Part shown: in pieces, positions 1 to 12,021 of the stretch
Layout of the letters: each line of letters starts with the position of its first letter
Position numbering within the stretch: position 1 is the stretch's first letter
DNA from: Halictus rubicundus
Lineage: Eukaryota; Arthropoda; Insecta; Hymenoptera; Halictidae
Direction of reading: 5' to 3'
DNA: 64,000 nucleotides
Assembly (NCBI RefSeq): GCF_050948215.1
Contig: NC_135150.1
Coordinates: 18,083,943 to 18,147,942 of the forward strand
Made by a program: the position numbers and the translations under genes
The notes under the pieces: generated by a model
The model's input: the letters and a program-made list of their open reading frames with translations, nothing else
Databases searched by the model: none
Told to the model about the DNA's origin: nothing

Positions 1-184
1 CGTTCATCCGTGGCGGTGGAAAAGTTTTCAGGCTACGCGAGTTTCTACTCTGCCGAAGCGGACAGCGCCATCCTACAGAAAAATTCTTCGGAGATTCGCT
101 TGCCCATGGGAAGCCTCCGCTATAGCCTCGCCGATCTGAGTTCAAATCGGAGATTCGAGGCTCTCACGGCCCGTTCACATACAC

Positions 185-921
185 TTCTCGCTGTTAGGGC
201 TTCCGGGTGTAGGCCGTGTCCAAGAGGAATTACCCAGTAAACAATTTGCTATGAATTTGCTACTAAAATTTGTCTACAAATTCCGACCCCTCTGTTTCCG
301 CATTAGGCTCGGTATTTGAGTGCAAAGTTTGCACCCAAAATCCCATGCCAAATCAAGACCAAATCGAAGCCAAACCTTGGCTTCGTTATAGAGGGCAGAT
401 CGGTCGCACTAAGAGCGAACCTAACCTTGTTCTAAGAGTAAAACTTGCTGGTAGGAGGGAAAACGGAATTAAATTATTCAAACTTAAAATTATATAATGT
501 AGAGGTTTAAATAAAATTCTATTTTTCCTCCTACAGCAAGGTTTACTCCGATTTTCCCGATGTGCACTCGTAGAGCAAAAACTTAGTACGGCCGACCTGC
601 CTCTATAACGAAGTCAAGGTTTGGCTTCAATTTCGCATGGAATTTTGCCTGCAAACTTTGCACAGAAATTCGGATCCGTCTGTTTCCGCATTTGGCTAGG
701 AATTTGTCGACAAGTTTTGGTGCCAAATTCATACAATATAAGGAGCAAATTCTGCTCTGAGCAGGGTTTGGTACCAAATGGACAAGCCTTTTGCTCGCAA
801 AGTGTGATACAAACATTGCGCAAAAATTTCTCGAAGCAGCATTTGGCTAACTGGGTATAAACTAGCCAGAAAATAATTTCTCTAGGACGCGGTTCACACC
901 CGAGAGCCTTAACAGCGAGAA
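185..921. mobile_element. Foldback-type inverted repeat element (~740 bp)
   Basis: The two halves are imperfect reverse complements about a centre near 500. Outer ends are TTCTCGCTGTTAGGG at 185 and AACAGCGAGAA at 911-921. Inner landmarks are GAAGCCAAACCTTGGCTTCG (368) versus GAAGTCAAGGTTTGGCTTC (610), and GGTAGGAGGG versus CCTCCTAC. The TCTGTTTCCGCATT segment occurs in both halves in the same orientation. No coding potential; likely a non-autonomous DNA transposon or foldback element. Confidence 0.6.
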
Positions 922-2922
922 CTCCCGTTGAAAGTTTGTTCAACGTTCTAAATTTTCAGGTCCCTAATCGTTTGGAAGCGGTTCGCAAGTGTGAATTACT
1001 ATCCACACGAGAAACCAGGAAAATGGCACCGTTCCCGGATCACGCGTGCCGGTTTAAATGGGTGAACCACGTCGATCATGGATTCCCCTGTTCGGTGCCT
1101 AGGCGATTCGCCGCGCGTTCCAGCACGTTTCCCGATAGACGCCCGGATCGAATCGATGGCACGTGATTCCGTAGAAAAACCGCCGGCTCGCGTCGCGTCG
1201 TCTTCGTCATCCATGTAATAAACCGTCGTCGCAGCGTTACAGCGTGCCGTCAGCTCGTCACGCGTCCTGTTTATCGCGATTCGCGCGCATAGTACGCACG
1301 CTCCGTTCCGTTTCTTTTACTGACCTTCGTCAAAACTGCAGCGTTTCTTGCCGGTAGTTATTTTCCGCATGCAACACCATTGCGTAACGCTTACAAAACT
1401 CTGCGCGGATCGGTCGCACGCCGCGGGAGAGACAAAGATTTCGGTCAGGTATAACCGATTCGATCGGGACGTGACGCGACGCGACGATTCCGACGATCGT
1501 TTTCCGCTGGCCCGAGAGGCGTTTCTGCGAGAAACATACCGACAACAGGGAGAGATGGCTGCGTTCCCACCACTCGAAGCGGTATCTTATCGAGCTTTAT
1601 CGATCGCGATACACGCGTCACGGTGGTTGGGAAAGAAAAGAGCTGGCCGCGGTATATCCGGTCGGCGAACAAGAGCGAGAAAAATTCGTCGAAAAAGGAA
1701 AAGGGTAGGGAAAGAAAAAAAGAATTGGTGGGACCCCCGTGACAGAAAGATTTCACGGTTGGGGAGGGGGTGGGGGCACCGAGATCTAGGCCGAGGGAGC
1801 GAGACAGAAGGGCGACGATTAGCGGGGGAGGAACGGAGAGGGAACTGAGAGAGGCCGGCTTGGAAACAATAAAATACCGAACGAGCCTCGAGCCACTGGA
1901 TACTTGGCTTGGCTCGCGGACTTTCGAAACCGTATTAAATCATGACACAGTTTTGCTCTCGGAGATCGCGCCTACCTTGCTCGTGTTACGCGGGTGAATT
2001 CTTAACGGCTGATAAATCGATAGATCGTTTGCTCTCTGCATTCCGGGATACCGTGCCGCGTGAAAGCTAACGCGCGATGGTATGCTAATAACCGGTCGCG
2101 ATCGATTTCTTCGCACGGACGGCTGGCCTACGCGATCGCGATCGATCGATCGACGATGGGTAGACGCGTCCGTTGTTTAATCCTCTTCTCCCGAAGAGGA
2201 TCCACTCTCGGACGGGCCGACTTCGGGTTCTTGTCACGAGGAGGAGGAACGAAGAGGAGGACGACGCGGACTGGAACAAGTTCGCGCGGGGGGGCCCTGT
2301 TCCGCAAACAATTCGTTCCGATCGACGGTCGTTGCGCAATCCGGCGAGCGTGGCGCGGATGTTTTTTCGTGGCGAGGTCGGAGAGCCGGGGAATAACGGT
2401 GACCGTAGCCGAGGACAGTGACCCGATGAAAATCTTGGGCACACACAAGAAAGAGAAACCGTTGAGAACCGTGCCCCCCTCGAGCCGGCCCCCTCGAACC
2501 AAATAGATTTCACCCGCGGCGCGGTGATCGCCGCTATCGATAAAAACCTCGCGACATTTAGAGTCGGCGCGGTTCGCAGAGGGAATGGGAACCGATCGGT
2601 TCGCAATAACGATCCGAGGAGAGGCAGAGTTTAGCCGGCGATTTCTGAGCCCGACCCGATCCGCTTGCATTTCGAAAGCGATCTACAAAATAATCCGCTT
2701 GGTCGCTCGCCGAGCTGTCTAATTCTACGAGTGACCTTTCAAAGAATTTGAGTTTTAAACCCGCCTCGAAAGAATGACAGTTAACGCGACGTGGAAAGAA
2801 TAATAATTGTTGCGATACCTGCAGAAGAATAATTCCTGATACCTGAACCAGTGTCGTTGGACTCGGATGATGCTCTCGGTACCGATCGCCATTGGTAACG
2901 ACCTCTTCTCCGGTCCCTCCCC

Positions 2923-2929
2923 TTCTCTC

Positions 2930-2960
<31 letters not shown>

Positions 2961-2967
2961 CTCTCTC
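2923..2967. repeat. (CT)n microsatellite
   Basis: Interrupted CT dinucleotide tract of about 45 bp. Confidence 0.95.
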
Positions 2968-3429
2968 GTTCTCTGGTTCCGTCTTTCTCTCGCTCTCTCG
3001 CTGAGCGGTAATACCTTCGGCTGCGAGAGAGTCCCATCAACATTGCACTGTTGCCCGGTTTCAGCGTCCACATTCGAGCTCTGCCTCGAACAGGCTCGAA
3101 ACTAGACCGAAGGCGCACGATTCTTTTCAGCTCGGTCGTGTGTTCTCGGATACGTAGCCGGTCACCACGAGGCGGTTACATCGTTCCGTCGATGAAAACG
3201 TCACGCGAATACCGGGGAACCAGCAGCAAACAGCATCAGCAGCAGCATCGGTGGTGGCGGCGGCGGCGGCGGTGGAATCGGCAGCAGACGAGGAAGAAGT
3301 CAAGGCAGAGCAGCAACAGAAGAAGAAGAAGAAGAACAGGAAGATGTCGAAGAAGAAGGAGAAAAGCAAAGAGGGTCGGCAAAGAGAGAAAGAGAGAGAC
3401 TGGCAAAGGATGAAGAAGAACAGCGGCGG

Positions 3430-3750
3430 TTACGTGCTTATAAAGGAAAAAAGGAGGCAGGTTCGAGAGAAGGAAGGCTTTTAAAGTTGTAGGAGCGCAG
3501 CCGGGAGGACTCCGCGAACCGGTTGCTCGAAGTGACGTGAGTGAACTGAGGCTGCAGGCTGGCAGGTAACGCCAGGTAAACTCCGAAGCCGACCTGCGAT
3601 ACACACGCAGGAGAAGGAAGGTGGCTGGCTGGCCGACCGGCTGGGTGGCTACGCGGAGCCAGCCAGCCGTAGAGACAGTCAGCTCAGTCAGTCGACCTGG
3701 GGAGTCAGCCTGCGGCCCCTGCGGCCGCAGGATCGAGCCACAGGTGAGGC
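3430..3750 (+). promoter_or_regulatory. Candidate promoter with non-coding first exon
   Basis: TTATAAAGG at about 3436, a cluster of TCAGTCAGT-like initiator motifs at 3678-3695, CCAGCC/GGCTGG repeats, and a donor-like CACAGGTGAGGC at 3740. The combination suits a 5' UTR exon of a gene extending to the right. There is no coding evidence. Confidence 0.2.
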
Positions 3751-3814
3751 ACGGGGACAGAGGGGGGGAACGGTCTCCACCGATGGGAGAAGCCAAGGAA
3801 CCGGGAAGGGGGAA

Positions 3815-3839
<25 letters not shown>
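3815..3839. repeat. (GA)n microsatellite
   Basis: Uninterrupted GA tract of about 25 bp. Confidence 0.95.
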
Positions 3840-3845
<6 letters not shown>

Positions 3846-5533
3846 AGCGCGAACGGAGGGGAACGATCAAGGTGGGAGGGACAAGGAGAGTACCTGGATG
3901 GTGTTGTGGTGTGTGACTCACGGCTTGGAATGGGCGAATAGGCTAGCAAGCCATAGCGAAACCCGTGGCGGAGAGCGGAGTCTCTGTGTTGAGGGTACAC
4001 GCGCGAGCACGTCCACGCTCTTACACAGTGATCCAGAAGTAAGGGGGCCCCGATGGTTTTCCGGTGAAACGGGCCCCGGACGATCGGACGAATGTTCGGC
4101 GCCCGATGCTCGCCCGGGCACGTGGCACCGGCCCGACGCCAGATTTTCGCCGCCACGCCGCGCCGCTTCACAACATTCACGACGCGATGCGACGCAACGT
4201 CTCCTTTTGTCCTTTTGACGAACCTCGGACGCGAAAAGACCCCGCCAAAGGGGCTCCGCGTTCCGTCCCGAGGTCTGCCCGCAGTTATTCCGGAGGGTTG
4301 CGGGCTCCTCTCGGATGCTCGAAGAACGCGGACCCTCGGCCTCTCGGCCCTGGGGTCCGTGAAAAGGCCCCGCGCTCACGGCGCCTATTCCCGTAATTGC
4401 AACACAGGATTTCTGCCGTTTCGGAACGCGCTGCGGCGGAATTAATATGGCGGACTATTTACGCGGCACCGACGATTTCACGTGCACCGAACCATAGTAC
4501 GGTGCCGGTCGAACGACCGTGCCGCGTTCCTCGTGGGAACGCGTTTCCACGGTTTATTTAATAACGCTCGCCCCGCGGCTTTACGCTGCCAATAAAATGT
4601 CGATCGCCCGATTCACCCGAGAGCCCCTTCTGCCTTCTCCCCGCCCCGTGAAATCCTCTCGCGGTTCGCGAACCCAACGACCGTGCTCCTCTCGCGAGCA
4701 TCTTCTCGCGAGCTGGATTTTTACCGTTCGTTTCCACGGGTAGATCTAGCGATGGCCAGATCGGCCGGTTTCCGGTTGTCTCGAGAAAGAATTCGGAACG
4801 ATTTGGACGAGCCACCCGGTGTATCGGAGGCTAACTATACTTGAATCCAGCAGAGCGTGACTTTTCACGTGTAACCGGGCCCCAGGAGTGGGGCATGATC
4901 GCACCGCGCGCCGCGTAGACTCGGATAGACTTTGATAGAATTTACACCGGTGGCTTCGGAACGGCGGAGAATCGGCCGCAAATATGTACGCGCGGCCCGG
5001 TCTCCCGATGCCCACCGATTACGACAGCCGATTCCCCGGTTTTTTCTTTCCTTCGCTCGCCGTGGCTGACCGTGTGTCCCTCTCGACGGACAACATTCGG
5101 CCCATTTGTACCGGGACGCGCGCAGGTACCATTCCCGACGCCGCCGCGTCCCCTTTTTGTCCGCGCCACGCTGTTATTATTTCATTCGAGGCGCGCCGCC
5201 GTTAAACATCCTGAAAGGAGCACAACATCCTCGATTCTTCTCGGTCCGCGGGAACGATGTTCGCACGTTTCACCGAATTAACATCGCCGCTAATTGTCCC
5301 GGTAATTAGCGGCCTCGATGCGAGATTGTTTCACGTTCCAACGGGGAATCACACCGCGACGCGACGGTTATTAACGAATCAGCGACGTTTAACGAACGCC
5401 TCTCCCGATCGATCTCGCCGGTCTTCGACCGTGGTCCTGGTCGGTGACCTCGTTGCTTTGGCTCTCTTCGGGATGGTAGAGAAGTTCCTTCGGAGAACCT
5501 TTGATCTTCTTGTGGAACTTCTTCTCTCAAATA

Positions 5534-5716
5534 CAGCGAATTCTCGATATATGTCAACAACACGGGTCTTTCAGAAGACATACTCGTGTTATGTTTACAC
5601 TCCTAGGCGTCCGCGGCCGCTCGAGCTCCGTGGCCCCTCGCATACCCCGCGGTAGTGGGGATAATCTCGCGACGTTTATCACCCAAGCCTTGGCGACATA
5701 TACAGGGAGATCTCTG
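5534..5716 (+). mobile_element. MITE family A, copy 1
   Basis: Family A elements are 175-200 bp, flanked by TA, with ends CAGTGAATTCTCGATATATG and CATATATAGAGAAATCACTG in inverted orientation. All share a GC-rich core with a CGGGGTATACCCCG palindrome inside CCCCAC...GTGGGG. TA targets and CAGT ends point to mobilisation by a Tc1/mariner-type transposase (inference). This copy has CAGCGAATTCTC at the left and ATCTCTG at the right, flanked by TA on both sides. Confidence 0.8.
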
Positions 5717-7467
5717 TATCTGGCTACAGAAGTTGACTTCGATCCAGTCGGAAGGGATTTCAGACTCTATTTCTATATCCCGGTTGTTCACAAGGAATTT
5801 ATATCTTCGAGAATAATAGAAAATGTTCTTTTCCAGATTAGAATGTTTCTTGCGGAACACGTTAAATCAAATTTATGTACCGTAAATGTTTGCTGGCATG
5901 CATATTTCCTTGCGCTTTCCAAGACACGTGCCAGAAATGCATAAAGATCTGCAGTCTCGTCATTGCAAATTAATAATCGCTCCCAGTTGCGGTTGCTACC
6001 TGGCAAGAGGACGTGCCTTAAACACATATTTAACCTTCACGCATCGAGCGAGTCGATTCGACTGTTGTCTTCATTCACAGTGTTCATTAGGTAGGTTCAT
6101 CAGGAGTTTCCTGACATCGTAGTTGAATTATAGGTAAGTTTTCTTCCCTAATTGGGTGCTCATCAGCATAAAAAAACGTACCGAGCAGAAGAGTCGGGAG
6201 TGCTTAAACAGCCACCAATTTGATCTAATCGTCAGGAAATGGACGGCGTTCTAAAACGGACCCTGGCGTCGTCAATCAAAGGCTGGGCTCTTGCAGATCC
6301 AATCGGAAAATGTTTCCCACTATGTCCCCATCCGATATCCAGATAGAGGAGGACATTACGCTCGGTAAAAATCGGATTCGAGCGTGGCCGGCGAAGAGAT
6401 TGTCATTCATCCGTGCAAAATCATGGCGAATCGATAAGATAGCCCGTGCCGGGCAGGGGACGTCACCTGGCATGAAGATGGCAGGTACGCGAGCCTACGG
6501 GGCGATTTTCCTAATCATCCTGCTCTCGCGCCGGTGCTTTCTTGCCGATTGATCGGCGAATCCCCGCGGGTTCATAATTTTCCGGCGCGTTTCTTTGTCG
6601 TTTTTTCAGTGGCGTGTCTCGTCGTTTCGCCAGCGCGCTCATGCGCTAGCGTCCGCGTTCGCGTTCGCGCGTGCGCGCGCGCGCACAGCGTTCCTTGTTC
6701 CTTCGAGATTACCATGACCATCGCAGCGCGACTGGTCTATGTGCACGGAGAAATGCAGCTGATGCGCACCGCTGAATCCCGAGGTCAGCGACTCGTCGAC
6801 GGAGTTAGTGGAGCGCTTAGGCTCGCTCCAGGGATTTTATGAATTGGTGCATGGTGGAGCCGGCGAGGCAGAGGTGGAAGGAAGAAGAAGAAGAAGAGAA
6901 GGGAGAGAAATAGGAAGGAGCTAGAACAGAGCGAGACGTTACCAGCGGCGAGAATTAGCAGAAGAATCTTTGCCACGTAGCCGAGGAAAACTCCAGGAAG
7001 TTATGAAAACCGCGAAAGGGGATAGGCGCCGAACGGTAGGGCCGACTTCGGGTCCGATTTCCGGCATCTGTGGGCCGACCGATGCTGACCGTGGACGCGT
7101 TTAATAAGGAAGAAATAAGGTTCGTTTTTGTGCGGTACCTTCGCGCGACCGATGAATCGACCCGTTTGTCCTTCCGTCCCGTTTGGGCCTTGATCTCCCG
7201 GGGGCCGGTCCACGTGGTTCTGTCGCCCTTCTTACGTTCCCTCCTCGATTCGCCTCTCGTTCCCTCTCGTGATCGGTAGCGACGTGTAGCGCCATGATTG
7301 TCCTCCGACGTTCTATTCTCCCCGTTCCTTCTCCACTGTCTTCTCCGCTTCATGGTGTTCCGCTCGCGAGCCACGAAGTACGCAGGTGCATTAACCGGAC
7401 ATTCAGCACCGTAACGCTGGCCTTAGAGACGAGAGGATACCAGGGGAACGGAGCGACGAACAGTGCA

Positions 7468-7508
7468 AGAGAGAGAGAGAGAGAGAGAGGGAGAAGGAGA
7501 GAGAGAGG
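7468..7508. repeat. (GA)n microsatellite
   Basis: GA tract with a few GG interruptions, about 40 bp. Confidence 0.95.
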
Positions 7509-7537
7509 AGGGAATCCTGGCGGAAAGAAGACAGGAC

Positions 7538-7575
7538 GAAAGTATATAAGAACGGGAAGAGCCGGCCAGGAGAAG
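7538..7575 (+). promoter_or_regulatory. TATA-like core promoter candidate
   Basis: GTATATAAGAACGGG is a good TATA match in GC-rich, CpG-rich surroundings. No initiator or exon could be tied to it. Confidence 0.2.
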
Positions 7576-7724
7576 GAGGAGAGGACGAGGGGAACGGCAG
7601 ACGGGGGGGAACGAGCATCCGAGTACTAGAGCTCGGTGCTAGGGCAGATGGTTGGGACTCGAATTCCTCCGCTCTAAACCGCGAGGCTTAAAACCGAAGC
7701 CCGGCCTCGGATCGCGGGATAGCG

Positions 7725-7757
7725 CCGTCGTCGTCGTCGGCGTCGTCGTTGTCGTCG
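7725..7757. repeat. (GTC)n trinucleotide tract
   Basis: Imperfect GTC/GGC run of about 33 bp. Confidence 0.85.
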
Positions 7758-8403
7758 CTTTAGATCGCGACACCAGGAATGTCCGCGCTCGCCGACGGGA
7801 CGTTAGCGCAGGAGAGACAGATTTATATAGAAAACGCGAGCCCGACGTCAAGCGTCGCCCGGCTAAAAGCGGAAACCACGCCGAAGCCAGAAATTGGAAG
7901 GGCGCGGGCATCGGTGACACCTCGACCACGGTAATCCCCGTTTCATTGACGCCAGGCCCTCCCAATCTTGCTCGCCGTTCCATTTTCTTTCGAGGCACAA
8001 TGTGCTTTCCGAGCCTTCGACCGCCGCAGCTCTCTGGGCCCAAAACCATGAGGCGTTTTGATATGCGATGTTCGCATGACAGTCCTTGTAGCTGGCTAAG
8101 ACAATTTACGTTTAACCCTTCGAAGACGGAGCTTTGGGTTCGTTATGAAACACAGTTGTAGAGGAAAGTTGTATAGAATGTTACAGTTTTTCGCAATTCT
8201 CAGCCTATTTTTACATTTCTTAAATTTTCGTTGCGAGTTACTGTTTTTCTTTTGTAATTCTGACTAAACGCAATTTTTCCAACTTTTTCATTACGTGCGT
8301 CATCTAGTAAAATAATCCATCTCTCTTGGCAAAAAAGCTGAAGTCTGAGAAAAAGTAATTCCGACTTAAAGCGTGTGCCATTAATTACGAGACTGACTGT
8401 ATA

Positions 8404-8591
8404 CAGTGTATATGTCCCCAATGCCTAACCGATAAAAGTCCCAGAACTATCCCCACTGCGGCGGGATATACCTCGTGAGGGGTCAAGAAGCTCGAGGGAC
8501 CTCGGTCGCGTGGATCAATGAATTACCCTCTCCTGGCCGATATATGTCCGTGGGTAGACCCGCATTTTCGACGTGTATCGAGTAAACACTG
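8404..8591 (-). mobile_element. MITE family A, copy 2
   Basis: 188 bp, TA at both flanks (8402-8403, 8592-8593). Reverse orientation: the right end reads back as CAGTGTTTACTCGATACACG. Belongs to the subfamily with CTAACCGATAAAAGTCCCAGA (in reverse: GGGACTTTTATCGG) next to the terminal repeat. Confidence 0.8.
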
Positions 8592-8683
8592 TACCTGTCG
8601 ATCACAAGGATCTGAAAATATATTAAAAAATTGGCACACCAAAAGCGTACGCAGTTTCAACGTTATTCCGTTGAAATGTAATT

Positions 8684-8876
8684 ACTAGACTGTGGATCTT
8701 TATGCAAAAAATAAAATTTTCTTTATCAAATGCAAGTCACAGGAACCGTGTGGAAATTTTCTTTTTTCTTTAATAATTTTAGTAAGTTCAAAATTACATA
8801 TAGACGTCCTAAAATTCTTTCAATCTTTCTATTTGAAATGTTTCTCTCGCAAACGCATAAAATCTGTAGTCTAGTA
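8684..8876. mobile_element. MITE family D, copy 1
   Basis: Left ACTAGACTGTGGATCTTTAT; right GCATAAAATCTGTAGTCTAG, about 193 bp, with TAATTA-like sequence on both sides. Same family as the insertion in intron 5 of the EndoU-like gene. Confidence 0.7.
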
Positions 8877-9601
8877 ATTATTGTGGTTACCGCTAATGTG
8901 GTCTTAATAAAAATTTCTTGTGCGTATGCCTTCTGCAGTTCGAGAGTCGATTCGAAAGACGAGAGATTCTGAAAACAACGGCTAGAAACTCTGAGAACAG
9001 GTTGCTGCCTCCAGAACAGTTGCGACGCGCGCCCTATGTTGTATCAACACGAGTCCACCGTGATTATTGAAATCGAGGGACTGATCGCTTACATCATCTT
9101 CGATTGTTGATTGAATGAATAATTGAACAGCACCTTTGGGAAAGCGACATTTTGCTAGACCTTTTTTCCCTCGATAGCAGTTGCAACGTACATCTTATGC
9201 TAACTAGGCGAGGACTGCTGCATTTATTAACCCTTCGGCGGCGATGCCTGGGTTCTTTTGGACTCGGCGGCTTAACACGTACCGCGCCGAGTTGTTCTTC
9301 AGGTTATTTGACATTTTGATTAAAGACCGATACATGATCGTAATATATTTCATTTTATTATCGACCGACGAGTAATTCGCTTGTACGTAGCAGTTTTCAT
9401 ATCATGCACCGTCGTTTTTCTTCCGGTGCTAATATATTTTTCTTTTTAGAAAAGTTTAACATGTGTTAAAAGCATCGTTCGACTAATTACGGTAACTAAG
9501 CTGCGGACTTTATACATCCTCGACAAGAATGAACAGGTGTGATTTAAAATAGTAAAAACACTAGAAGAATTTAAACATATCGTTATATTAATTTCAACTT
9601 A

Positions 9602-9982
9602 CTGAACATACTAAGAAGGAAAATTTTCTACTGTACTCCAGTTTGTTGCAATTAAGGCAAAAATTTTTGATCTTTCAAGAAGACCCCCGGCTTAACAACA
9701 GCACACAAAAAATATCAACAACTTAGCAGGATCATTGCAATGGTTTATCTTGTACAAGCAAAGCGTCACTTAATTATCTAATACAACATTGACGTCCACA
9801 ACAATAAATCCATGTCCATCCCTTGCGCCAATACGACAAATCCTCTACTAATTTTCAAAAACAAGTGCATCATCGTTCCGTACGAATTTGATACCACGAC
9901 ACAGATCAAGTTCAGGAAAATGATAGGCAAACAGATCAGCGGGAGGCGCGCCTCAAGGGCCACGTACATTAACTTGTTTTAA
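9602..9982 (+). pseudogene. Possible decayed coding remnant, unrecognised
   Basis: Two successive frames read like protein. The first (9602-9740) includes LLYSSLLQLRQKFLIFQEDP; the second (9782-9982) includes IPCANTTNPLLIFKNKCIIV and ends in TAA at 9980-9982. AATAAA follows at 10019. Stops and a frame change separate them. It could be the 3' end of a processed pseudogene or chance; I recognise no family. Confidence 0.25.
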
Positions 9983-11388
9983 GAGGGTTTTAAACATGAC
10001 CTGTTTTAAAAAATAATGAATAAAGACAAGAATGTAAAAATGGACCATGAAGTACATTCATGACAAATACACTGTCTAGTTGCAATTGCAGTTGGCCAAA
10101 ATTTGTGATTCCGAGTCTACAATTGCGAAGCGTGGCGCAACAATCGCGGTCGATTGCAGCTTTTCCAGGCGATAGTGAGATTGTTGTGGAAAAGTGGTAG
10201 CATGAGAAACGCGAGACCATTCTCGTAAAACGTAAAATCATTTTTCGCCTATTTTTGTCTGTAATGTGGTCACTCCACCTTATCGCAAATCTACGAAGAC
10301 CGGGCCCTTTTCCCTCGTAATCCCGCAACGCCAGTCTCGGAAGCGTTCGCGAGTTCTCGCCACCTAAACAGCCTGACACGTCAGGAGTGCCGTCCATGAC
10401 GAACGCGTGTTATCGTAACAATAGTCGCGGCCTCGTTGTACCAGCTGCGCCGGTGATTCACGCGTAACGTTACACCCTGCAATTAAAAGCGTCGAATTCG
10501 TTGTGCGTACGTACGTACACACGCGGGTTATCTCTGGTCTGACGTCGTTGGACACGCGTTATTGCGTTCACGACGAGTCAAGGTCGCTCTGGTCGTCGTT
10601 CGCGGAAACCCGAGGCGGTGGCTGATAGGCGTCCGGACGCGTGCGCGAGTCCGCGGTTGTTTGGAGCATCACCAAAACGGCGAACCGGGACGACACGATG
10701 CGTTACCCTCTCGGCAGCCGGATGGAAAAACCGTCGACAGTCTGGCCGCTGGCCAACGCGAGACGGATCTTGCGAGGGATCGTCGAGGTAAACGGTACGC
10801 GGGCTTCGTGTTTTCGGACAGGTGTTCCGGGCCGCAGGTCCTTGGCTGATCGATTCGGCCATATGCTGTTCGGCGGCCGAGGAAGACGCGCGCGCGCGAC
10901 AAGATGAGCGGCGCGTCGGTATAAATAAAACCGGGGGAATTCGAGACGCGATATTATGTCTGGACGAGTCCTCCTTCTTCTTGGCCTGTACTCCTTATCC
11001 TCGGAGCGGCGCAGCCTCTGGCCCCGTAGTCGCTTTTCACGAGAAACTGGTTTTCATCGCGCCACCACCTCGGGAACCCGGCGTGTCGCGAGCCCGAAGA
11101 AAGCTCCTCTGCCCGAGAGTCTATTCTCGAGGCTTCGTCCCTGTACTCACGGGAGTCGGGTAATGCGGCTTTAATGCTCGAGGATGCAACACGAGACGCC
11201 GCGAAACGAATTCGATTCGAAAAAGAACGAACACGAAGTACGACTGGTCTATCGTGCTCGTGTCCCCTGCACGCCGAACATTGCCACTCTTGCGCACGGT
11301 TTCACCGCGATCGAAAGCTTTGCCGGTGCTGCGACAACTTTCTCCGGTACATACCGTTTTTGCGAACCGCCAGGAATCGTTTCAATTA
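9983..11388. other. Mixed non-coding sequence
   Basis: AT-rich to about 10300, then GC-rich to 11380. It holds the dispersed repeat at 10225-10292, an ACGTACGTACGTACAC run near 10508 and a TATAAATAAAA motif at 10920. No gene recognised. Confidence 0.5.
10225..10292 (-). repeat. Dispersed repeat shared with 21466-21530
   Basis: In reverse, GCGATAAGGTGGAGTGACCA...GGCGAAAAATGATTTTACGT matches GCGATAAGGTAGAGTGACCA...GGCGAAAAATGGTTTTACGT at 21473. About 90% alike over 65 bp; transposon origin likely, family unknown. Confidence 0.65.
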
Positions 11389-11558
11389 CAGCGAATTCTC
11401 GATATATGTCATGAACACGGGTCTTGCACGGGTGTTACGTTTACACTCCTCGGCGTCCGAGGCCTCTCGAGTTTCGTGGGGCATACCTCGAGGTAGTGGG
11501 GATAATTCCGCGACATTTATCATCCAGATCCCGGCGACATATGCAGGGTCTACCCGTT
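11389..11558 (+). mobile_element. MITE family A, copy 3 (degenerate right end)
   Basis: Left end CAGCGAATTCTCGATATATG after TA; core GGTAGTGGGGATAATTCCGC and TTTATCATCCAGA as in copy 7. The right end has decayed to GGGTCTACCCGTTA instead of the usual CACTGTA. Confidence 0.7.
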
Positions 11559-11686
11559 AAGTGTTGCCACCATTTTTTAGGCATTTCCGAAAGTGCAGTT
11601 AAAAAATGTCGTAGACAAAAGTTTATCGGTACTTGGTGAGCTACATGTTCGCATATTCTTAAATTTGAAGAAATGCTTTTTACGCA

Positions 11687-12021
11687 AAAAAGTAAAGGTC
11701 ACCTTGACTTTTTTAAATCGCATCATATGTTTTGAACATCATAGGATTGTTGCTGACGTCGAGAATTATGGCGACAACGAAGTATCTAATACAAAGAGCG
11801 GAGTTATGTATCATAGAAGATGGATCGCAGTTCGAACATCTGATGTAACTTGATTTATTTTTTAAGACATAATTTTTCATTGAAAGTACGTCTGCACAAA
11901 ATTTTCGAGTTTGAGGTCGTTTGAAGGTCATAGTATGATACACTGTTGAATTCGTCTCGACGTCGGCAACAATACTATGATGTCCAAAACATATGATGCG
12001 GTCAAGGTGACCTTTACTTTT
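11687..12021. mobile_element. DNA element with ~75-bp terminal inverted repeats
   Basis: AAAAGTAAAGGTCACCTTGA at the left and its complement at the right. Inner parts also pair: GCATCATATGTTTTG...GACGTCGAGA versus TCTCGACGTCGGCAAC...CAAAACATATGATGC. The middle ~180 bp has no gene. About 335 bp in total. Confidence 0.75.

Larger units (their letters stand above)
922..5533. other. GC-rich, CpG-rich non-coding block
   Basis: No gene recognised. It contains a (CT)n tract (2923-2967), a CAG/CGG/GAA-biased stretch (3220-3420), a (GA)n tract (3815-3839) and a promoter-like spot (3430-3745). Long open frames on both strands reflect the scarcity of stop codons in GC-rich DNA. Confidence 0.6.
5717..8403. 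other. Mostly GC-rich non-coding block
   Basis: No gene recognised. It holds a CG/CA alternating run (about 6656-6690), a (GA)n tract (7468-7508), a TATA-like motif (7541) and a (GTC)n tract (7725-7757). Confidence 0.55.

Noticed and set aside
3236..4180. 314-codon open frame on the minus strand
   Set aside because: Made largely of complement of CAG/GAA-biased and (GA)n tracts; low-complexity Leu/Ser/Phe/Arg composition, not a plausible protein.
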